This document shows positions 1 through 9,900 of a stretch of DNA of 64,000 nucleotides, piece after piece; position 1 is the stretch's first letter, and every line of letters begins with the position of its first letter. The stretch is taken from contig NC_021677.1 of NCBI RefSeq assembly GCF_000247815.1, forward strand, positions 62,001-126,000. Reading direction: 5' to 3'. This stretch comes from Ficedula albicollis (lineage: Eukaryota > Chordata > Aves > Passeriformes > Muscicapidae). The notes under the pieces were generated by a model. It did no database searches and had not been told where the DNA came from. It saw nothing but the letters and a program-made list of their open reading frames with translations. Both the position numbers and the translations under genes were made by a program.

Positions 1-887
1 AAGAAGTCTCAGCTTTGTCTCTCCTTTTTCCTTTATCATTTGATGTTTTGTTGAGTAAGAACATAAGTTATTTTGAGGCAGAGACTGCATTTTCTTAATA
101 GATTGAACTAAAATCATTGTGGTAGAGTCGTGGTGACAGTAATAATACCAGAGTTGCCATGGGAAGGAACAGAAAATTTAGCATATTTCTTAAGATGTAA
201 CAATTTATTGCAGAAGTTTGGGGTGATAAGCTGAGCAATCACTATATTCAGAAGAGACTTTTCCAAACCAACTCTCTCTCAGGAGGAAAGTCTCTGCAGT
301 AGAACAGAATAGGATTTACAGAGCACAGTGCTGGATGTGGCAAGAACTTACAGGCATTTGGTAAAGAATTCCTTCTCTTCCAATGCAATGAAGCCTTCTG
401 CAACTTCAAGGTGTCAGTTCTGCTCTAGATTTCAGGAATCCAAATTACTGAGCTGCAGTTTGATCCTGTTACCTCCTCACAAATGAACTTCAGCAGAGCA
501 ACACAAGTGGCAAGGGACTGTGAGAACCTACGCTTGAATTTTTTTTGTTTTGTTTTGTTTTGTTTTGTTTTGTTTTGTTTTGTTTTGTTTTGTTGTTTGC
601 CAGTTGTGGTCACCAAAATCAAACTGTGCTGTATTTGCACATCCAGTCAGCAAAATGCAGTGCAGCTCCCTGGGTTTCTGTCAGCCTTCTCAGCTTATTC
701 ATTTGCTCCTAGGGGCATCCCACCCTCTGACCTGCACCCCAGCTATGGTGAGGGCAGCTTGCACCTTATGTTCTTGCTGCTCAGGAGATTCCATGACGGC
801 CTGAGCCCCTCTCCTGCCCGCTCCTTCTCAGGGAGGAAGGCTTGCCTTGTCCATGCAGCGTTTCTCCCTGTTTCCCTCCTCTTCCAG
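1..887. other. Intronic DNA of the SLCO1A-type gene, left edge
   Basis: No coding exon is seen here. The upstream 147-bp OATP exon (the one encoding the GIGETPI region) is not present, so the window opens inside the intron before the exon at 888. The only notable element is a (TTTTG)n microsatellite at about 541-592. Confidence 0.7.
541..594 (+). repeat. (TTTTG)n microsatellite
   Basis: About ten uninterrupted TTTTG units. It creates artificial low-complexity reading frames on both strands. Confidence 0.95.
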
Positions 888-986
888 GCCTGGTGAGATC
901 CTCGGGCATGTTTGGGCCCACGCTGGGCTTCCTGCTGGGCTCGTTCTGCGCCAGCCTCTGGGTGGACGTGGGCGCCGTGGACGTGG
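888..986 (+). CDS. SLCO1A2: SLCO1A exon: TM5 region
   Basis: A 99-bp exon after CTTCCAG, with donor GG|GTACGG. It encodes MFGPTLGFLLGSFCASLWVD, matching the [20 protein letters not shown] block of OATP1 proteins. Length and phase are identical to the 1B and 1C1 counterparts. It is unusually GC-rich for this window. Confidence 0.85.
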
Positions 987-3900
987 GTACGGGGCCCCTG
1001 CGGCTCGTGTGGGGTGCTGTGGGGTGGCACAGGGGCCAGGAGGGCTCTGGCTGCAGCAGCCTCCCTGCCAAGAGGCGCCTCACCAGTCACTGCCCCAAAA
1101 ACGAGCTCTCCGGAGGGCTTTTCCTGCTCCAAACCTGCTCAGGTGTCGGCGTTTCAAAATCAGGTGTTGCGGCGCGGTTGGGACAGCCCTTGAAATAGAT
1201 TCCTATTTCCCCCACTGCACCGTTTTTATGCTTGCTCACACACTTGCTGTGCAGCTGAGATGAATAAAACCAACGATTGATTGGATAAAATGAATGAGTG
1301 AATGAATAAAAGGCCATCCCCATGTTGAGGGAATAGTGGAAGGATCATGGACACCTTCAACACTTAGCAAAAAGTATGTTCTCTTAAAAAGCATGCTGCA
1401 AAGATTGATCTCAAAACTCATTTTGTTGTTCAAATCACTAAAAAGTCTCTAATCCCAGGGAAAGTTTGAGGAAATTTGGGGGAAAACTGTAGAGTTTGGG
1501 GATGGAGAAGGAGGGGACTCCGGGAGATTGGGAAAGGGAAAGGTTATTTTTGTGGTAAAGGATCCCTTTGCTCACTTCCCCAGACAGTACTGGGGGATTG
1601 TGGCAAGGAAATGCCACCATGGGCCTAAATGGACGCATCTATTTTTGGCTGTGTGGGACTGATTCTCTTCCAGGGATGGGTCATTCACAGCTCACCCAGA
1701 GCAGCTGTAGCTGCCTGTTCAAGGCCAGGCTGGATGGGGCTCTGAGCAGCCTGGTCCAGTGGAAGGTGTCCCTGCCCATGGCAGGCGGGTGGAGTGAGAT
1801 GATCTAAAAGGTCCCCTCCAACATAAACTATTCTATGATTCTGTGACTTGAAGCAAGCTGCATTTCAGTTCTGCGTATGGGACTGCATTCACCTCTCTTC
1901 TGCTTTTTAAATGATACATATGAGGATATATACAGTAATATATAGTAATCTGTAATAATTGCTCACCATAATATTTTCCTGTCTTTCTGTATTTCACAGA
2001 TGCCATCAGCATAAATCCTAAGGATACCCGTTGGGTTGGTGCCTGGTGGCTTGGATTGCTTATCTGTGGAGCAGTCAACTTCATTGCTTCATTGCCTTTC
2101 TGGTTTTTGCCTTATTCCTTACCAAAAGAAGGAGAGAATGAAAACTTGAAGATGAGTCACTTGTCTGTTCAAGGAGATCACTGTAAAATGGACCCCCCAG
2201 CTCAGCCACAGCTGAAGTTCTCAGAGGCAGTAAAAGGTGAAAGATTATTGCCCAAATGTTTGCATATGAATTCTGTCCCCTGGATTCATTGTGAGCTGAG
2301 CATGGACTCAGAGAGCCTTCAGAAAAATGCATGTTTCTGGAGTGCAAATTACGGACAAAAATGCCTTTAATTTGTGCCACTACAATTAGTGGTTAAGAGC
2401 GAGTTTCAGTCCTCTCCTGATGTCAGACAGCTGGAAAAAACTTGAGCTGTTGCACTGAGCCCCAGGGATCTTCAGTTCATAGCTGTGAAATGATGTATTG
2501 CAGCTGCAATCCTATGATTATGAAGAGAGAGTGGGGAAAATATCCCATCCCTCATTAATGACCAATTCATAGCAGCCAGGCTCCTGTTTCACTGAGGCAA
2601 GCCTTTGGGAAGGGAACTTGGAGCTCATTGAGACTGCATTAGATGTTGGAGGGATTCCACTGGGTTTGTAGCTCCTGTGATGAGCTCAGGGATGCTGAAT
2701 TCATCTCATACAGGCAATTCCAGATCCAACCAGCTTTCATTTTTGTTTTTATTATTAGACCCAAGGTTTTGTCTGTATATATGTGCACACCTACAGTGGA
2801 TGAACTCTCTCCTTTTTTAGGCAGCTGTGTCAAGAGCCAGACTATAGTCTAAATGCAGGTGTTTATGTTCACTTTACTTAAATGGATTTCAATATTCCAG
2901 TCAAGGGTCCCAGAAATTATTCCAGCCTTTTTTGGGCAGCCGGGTGCTTCTGTTCTCTAAACATCACCCTCGTGTGGGGTTCTTGTGTGGCTGATGAAGG
3001 CTCCTGCTTTAGGGACCAAATTTAACTCTTGGTGGAGGGTCTTAATGCTCTGTGCAGACATGGGGCAGGTGTGCTGGGAGCTGAGCACCCCCAGAGAGGA
3101 GCCCTGTGCCACACACAGGATAACCCAGGATCCCTGAGCCCCAGCTCAGCATCCTCTGTGCTCTGTTTGGCCCTGCTCCTCCTGTAAGGCACGTGCTGGC
3201 AACGAGAACTCTCGCTTGGGCAAGCATGTGTTGTGGTAGCAACGAGAACTCTCACTTGGGCAAGCATGTGTTGTGGTAGGCACAGGGCTACAACCTGCAA
3301 CACAGCCACTAATTAAATCCAAGTTAATCTTACTATCTAAAGGATGCCAAAACAACTCTTCTCTGTGTTTAGCAGATTTCTCTCCATTGCAGATTTCTTG
3401 CCAGCAGTCAGGAAGCTGTTTGGAAATCCAATTTTTGTGGTGTTCATCTTCCTCACTATTCTGCAGTACAATTCCCTTGTTGGGATAATAACCTATGAGC
3501 CAAAGTTTATGGAGCAGCAATTTAATGTATCAGTGGCAAAAGCCATCTTTCTAATTGGTAGGTACCTGACTTATTTTCAAATTCCACGGTCAAAAAGGAA
3601 GCTTTTATTTGTTGTTTTGCCTTCTGTTTTAGAAGGAGCTTATGTTAACTTTTTTTTGGTTAAAAAGGGAGCATGTAGTTGTTTCTAATTTTCTTACTGT
3701 ATTTTGGAAATGGATGTTAATTTTAGTGTCAATTTTCCTAGTGCTGCTAATTCAGTAAGCTAGAGCATTATTAAAACCAGGTGGAAGTATTTTCCATAGT
3801 AAGATTTGGGTTATGTGTCTGTTTCTGTGAGTGAAAACCACAGGTCAGTCATCAGCTGCACCTAAGTAAAAACTAATAGAAATAGAAATTTAAAATGTTT

Positions 3901-6900
3901 AATGAGATGTTTGATTTTTTTTTTTTCTTTTCAGAGTAACGTATTGGTATAAATATTCTTTCATTTTGATTTAAAATGCAAATTTTATAAGCAATAAGAA
4001 ACCAAAATATAAAAAGTTTGAGTCACTTCATTAATTTCAAAGCTCTTCTTCTATTTACCTGTTCCTTCAAAAATGAGTGCTTTGCAGTGTTCTACAAAAA
4101 AAGGATGTTGAAATTATATTAATCTTACAGTGATTGAGATGGTCTCTTAATCTGGAAGGAAAATCAGGCTATGTGAGGTCACTGCAGAACTGGTATTGCT
4201 TTACTTTAACCTGAAGACACAATGCCTTAGTCGGCTACGAATGTGGGATGAACTTTCTTTTTCCTATCTTTTTTTTCTGAATGCTGAGAAAATTTGACAG
4301 AAATGATCAAGAAAACCAACCAACTGTAAAACCAGAAAAGGCAAACCCCTCCCAATAACACCTTGTGAAACCTCTCTGTTCAGCGAGTATTTGTAAGGAG
4401 TGGTGTTTGTGAAATACTGAACAGATTAAATCTAAATGCAAATCATCTCATTATTCACTGTCAGATTGAAATGGAATCTAGTGCAGAACCAGATTAAACT
4501 TCCCTTTATATTCCATTTTGGAGACTTTTTTGTACCTTTGACAAACTTTTAGGTTTTATTTTATATGAAGCGCATATGAGCTAAGACATTATCATTCATT
4601 TCAGTTTCTAATAGGCACCTGTACACATACAAACAACAGTATAGTGAAAATGCAGCAAATATTGAGGGACTAAGCTTTCTAAAATCATAATATGATTTGA
4701 AAAAGAAAATGGGGATATGAAATGACTAGGACATAATACAAATCTTAGAACCCCAAAGAATCAGCCCAAAAATAGATACCTGATATTATGAAAATACTAG
4801 AACCAGATATTTATTCTCAGAGACAGTGCAAGTGAGAGCAGTTAACATTTTTCTTGCTGTCTATTTGCAGGTGTGGTACTTTTACCTGTCACAATCCTGG
4901 GGATGTTTCTAGGAGGCTTCCTGATCAAGAAATTCAAGCTTCACATAACGGAGATGGCCAAGTTTGCCTGCATCACCTTCCTGGTGGCGTATTTGCTGAA
5001 CCTGCTGTACTTCACCTGCAGCTGCGAGGTGCTGCAGGTGGCCGGGCTGACAGCGCCCTACTCCGGGTTGGTGTCCCCTCAGCTCCAGCCCTTTGTCACA
5101 GCTGCTTCTCTGGGAGTGATGCACGGAAGAAAATCCCCAGTTTTCAGACAGAATTGCCAGGCCCAAATCACACCTAAAGCTGGGGATAAGATACTGATTT
5201 TATTTTCTGAATTTTGTTTCAACTGGACATTTCTCTAAACTATTTCTTTTTCTTAAATTCTGTTACTGACAAAATGCCTACATATTCTGGCCAATTGCTA
5301 ATTTATTTTTTTTTAGGGGAAAAGATACTGATTTTATTTTCTGAATTTTGTTTCAACTGGACATTTCTCTAAACTAATTCTTTTTCTTAAATTCTGTTAC
5401 TGACAAAATGCCTACATATTCTGGCCAATTGCTAATTTATTTTTTTTTATTATTTTTTAAGAGGCAAATTAAATTTCTATATTCTCTTTCAAAGCTTTAA
5501 TTTGAAGCTAGCCTTTTTCTATTATGTGAGGGAGCAGGATGCAAAAGAAGTGCTGGAGGTGTCTCCCCCTCAGGCACTGCCTGCAGAAGGGACCATGGCT
5601 GGATCATTATCAGTATTATGAGCCCACATGGGGGATTGCCAGCCCCCTGTGGTACCTGGGGTTGCCTCTGCCCCATTTCTCATCTGGAAGGTGCAGAGTG
5701 CTGCTGTGAGCTGCAAACAGAGGTTCCATCCCTTACCAGGACCATGGCTCCTGCTTCCTTGAGAACCTTTTCCAGACTGCCACAACTGCCTACTGTATAA
5801 ATTCAGCTCGGTCTGCTCCAAATTTCAAGGGATTTTAAAGGATTAAACTGAATCCAGCAGGACTGGCTACACTTTTAGTTCAGACAGAAACTCAGCCCTG
5901 TGTTTTTTGAAACTGAGCCTATCCTCAGGAAAATACCCGAGTTATCTTGGTGAAACTGATGTCCAGTTCAACTTTGAGCTTAGTTTTTGCCATGAAAATA
6001 TTTCAGAGGTTGGTGCAGTGGAGATAATCCTGGTTGAGTGCACCATCTGATACTGCAGAGTGAATTAAAAATAAGGATAAACAACAAGAGACCATATACT
6101 GAGAGCAGTCACAGTTTCTCCAGGAGAACTGAGTCTGGAGAATTTAGAACCTGCTAGAGTTGTTTCTGGTTAAGTGACTCATTTAGTGTTTTCCCTATTT
6201 TGAAGACAAGCAACAGCCTAACGAGGGCTAAATCCCTCAGTTTTCTTCCCTCCTAAGAGACTTAGGGGAAATGTAGCCCACATGTTGTGTGCTTTTGGCT
6301 GAGGGAAGGAAGGAGGAGGAAGAGAAGGCCAGTTCTGAACGTTTTTAACTTACCTTGTGATCGACTTCACAGCAAGGATGATTTTTAGATGGTGCACTCC
6401 TAACACTTTCTGGCAACTGAGCACTGCTAACATGTGCTTGGGGTGTCCTGATACAGGATCCAGGCAAAAAAATGTCAAGTACATCTTGCTGTTTTGGTTT
6501 TATGTAGTTTTGCATCCCTACCTCTATCACCTGGATATATGATATCCTGCTGCTGAGGAAAGGTATGGTCTTTTCTTGGGCCATGTCTCTGTGATAAGGG
6601 ATTCTAGGTATGATTTTCTTCTTCTTGTGGTGAGTTTTCAAGTGCAAAAGTAATACCAGAAATTCCTGCCCAGCCTTTTCATTTCCATGCCTTCTCAGTG
6701 ACAATCCATAGAAATGTTAATGCTTGATGAAAAATCCCAACAGAGTTTTGTTTCAGCTGAAATCCACCTTAGTGTCCATATGACAACTTCAAAGTGCATT
6801 GAGTGGTAGCAGATATCTGTCCATTTTGATTGCTTCCATTTCTCCATTTTCTCCTCACTACTCCCATATATATCTATATATATCTATATATATATATATA

Positions 6901-9900
6901 TCTAGTGGGTTTTTTTTTTTACTACATAATTTCACGAAATAATTCCTTAATTTCTTTCTGTTTCCCTCCAGAATAAAGCACATTTCCTCCAGCAAGCACA
7001 TCTACGTGGCCAGCTGCAATGCTGAGTGCAGCTGCAAGGTGGACCAGTGGGACCCTGTCTGTGGGGATAATGGGATCACATACATGACAGCCTGCTTTGC
7101 AGGGTGCAAATCATCATCTGGGACAGGAAGGAATATGGTAAATATCCAGGCAGGCTGATGGCTGTGCAGTAGGACAAGGACCAGTGGTTTTAAGTTAAAA
7201 GAGGGTAGCTTTAAACTAGATACAGGGGAGTCATTTTTATCAGCAGGAAAGCCATTTCCAGGACTTCAAATTATCTTACCTGAGCAAGACTATTAAAAAC
7301 ACTGTGTTTGCAGAAGAGTGTGCAAACGCTTATATCTTCTGGTAGAAGCAGAATTGTCTTCATTGACAGTACTGAAATAGACAGGTAGCATTATCAGACT
7401 TGTATTTATACATCCCATCTGTGGTCTGGCTTCCCTTCAGGAAAATTTGCCTTGAAAAACATGTCTCCTGCTAACTTCAAAGGCCACTATCAGTCCAGCC
7501 CCAAATGCTGTTTAAGCATATAATGATATATAGACATGATTGCATATTTGGTCCACACCTCTGTTTTTCCTTGTTGTTACACATCTCCTTCATGGGATAC
7601 CTGAGCCGAATGGCTGGATAGCAGGTCACATCTGATTTTGTTAGCTTCCACTCATTTTAAACACACACAGAGCACCTTCTGTTCTAGCAAATAGCATGGC
7701 TAAAACTAGGATTCCAGTTGCTTTGTGTCTCTGGAGCAGCTCAGAGAAGCTGGAGCATATCAGTGACCTGGCCTTCGGTCTGCAGAGATGTTTACAGAAG
7801 TTTTTTCAGCATCAACAACAGCCTGGCTGGTATGGGGAGTGAATAATCTAGCTGCTGAAATGATTGTTTATCTCCACTGAATTCTGAATAAATAATTCTT
7901 CTTCTCATCTTCTCCTTTCAGGTGTTTCACAATTGCAGCTGTGTGGAAGGACAAGGGCTCGGACTTGGCAACTCCTCTGCAGTTTTGGGACAGTGGGGGT
8001 TTTTTTTGCTACATAATTTCACGAAATAATTCCTTAATTTCTTTCTGTTTCCCTCCAGAATAAAGCACATTTCCTCCAGCAAGCACGTCTACGTGGCCAG
8101 CTGCAATGCTGAGTGCAGCTGCAAGGTGGACCAGTGGGACCCTGTCTGTGGGGATAATGGGATCACATACATGACAGCCTGCTTTGCAGGGTGCAAATCA
8201 TCATCTGGGACAGGAAGGAATATGGTAAATATCCAGGCAGGCTGATGGCTGTGCAGTAGGACAAGGACCAGTGGTTTTAAGTTAAAAGAGGGTAGCTTTA
8301 AACTAGATACAGGGGAGTCATTTTTATCAGCAGGAAAGCCATTTCCAGGACTTCAAATTATCTTACCTGAGCAAGACTATTAAAAACACTGTGTTTGCAG
8401 AGGAGTGTGCAAACGCTTATATCTTCTGGTAGAAGCAGAATTGTCTTCATTGACAGTACTGAAACAAACAGGTAGCATTATCAGACTTGTATTTATACAT
8501 CCCATCTGTGGTCTGGCTTCCCTTCAGGAAAATTTGCCTTGAAAAACATGTCTCCTGCTAACTTCAAAGGCCACTATCAGTCCAGCCCCAAATGCTGTTT
8601 AAGCATATAATGATATATAGACATGATTGCATATTTGGTCCACACCTCTGTTTTTCCTTGTTGTTACACATCTCCTTCATGGGATACCTGAGCCGAATGG
8701 CTGGATAGCAGGTCACATCTGATTTTGTTAGCTTCCACTCATTTTAAACACACACAGAGCACCTTCTGTTCTAGCAAATAGCATGGCTAAAACTAGGATT
8801 CCAGTTGCTTTGTGTCTCTGGAGCAGCTCAGAGAAGCTGGAGCATATCAGTGACCTGGCCTTCGGTCTGCAGAGATGTTTACAGAAGTTTTTTCAGCATC
8901 AACAACAGCCTGGCTGGTATGGGGAGTGAATAATCTAGCTGCTGAAATGATTGTTTATCTCCACTGAATTCTGAATAAATAATTCTTCTTCTCATCTTCT
9001 CCTTTCAGGTGTTTCACAATTGCAGCTGTGTGGAAGGACAAGGGCTCGGACTTGGCAACTCCTCTGCAGTTTTGGGACAATGCCAAAGAGAAAGCTGTAC
9101 CAAAGCCTTTCCCTATTTTTTAGCATTACAGACTGCATGTGCATTTTTTTTAGCCTTAGGAGGCACTCCTACATACATGATTATGTTTAGGTGAAATACT
9201 TTACCTAACCTTGACCATAAAGCTTGGGGAAAGAGAAGCAGAAAGTGATATCTACTATTTAATTCCTGCTGTGAGGAATGGCATGTGGATCAAATTGTGT
9301 CCCTGAGGATTTGCCTGTACTTTGAAATCCAGCTCTTTTCAGAGGCAGAGCAAAATATCTGTCCAGAAATTTGATTCTAATTTGATGCTGAGTAGATACT
9401 TTGGTGATGAAAGCGGGGGGCATTGTGCTGATCCTGAATGCTGGGTTTCAATTCTCCTGATAGGGGTGTTTTTACCAGAGCATTGGACTTGAAATGAGAG
9501 GCAATGCTAAGCCACAGCCAATGCTGTTCACATTATTCAGAGAAAAGCAGGCACTTTGTTAAGCCTTGTGGCCTCACAATGTCTTCTGTGTTGGGAGAAG
9601 CCTGATACTCCCTTTCTTTGGTCAGCTGATAGGAGCAGCATTATAGCAGTAACGTGTTTTTAAAGTCTTCATTCCTTCAGTTGGAAAGCAGCGCCACTAT
9701 TTTACATTCAGGAGAAAAGACAGTGTTCTGTGCCTGGCAGGTGGCAATGCCTTTGTCCTCCTGCTCACGGGTGGGTCACAGTCCCAGTGGTCAGTGCACA
9801 TGGCAGAGTAACTTGGCAAAGCTGCTGCCTGCCTGCGGTGCTCCTGAGCCCAGTGCATTCCTGCTTATGGACAGGACTCCCTTGGCTGGCCAGTTTTCAG

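Larger units (their letters stand above)
6905..9079 (+). repeat. 1.09-kb tandem duplication carrying the Kazal exon
   Basis: Unit 1 is 6905-7992 and unit 2 is 7993-9079, offset 1087-1088 bp. Each unit holds one full Kazal exon, the following intron, and the first 71 bases of the next exon. Only about four substitutions and a homopolymer length change separate the copies. The junction at 7992/7993 fuses GGGACA of the downstream exon to the GTGGG-poly(T) tract that normally precedes the Kazal exon. Confidence 0.92.

Noticed and set aside
483..896. 137-codon plus-strand frame with repeated CFVLF
   Set aside because: It is created by the (TTTTG)n microsatellite.
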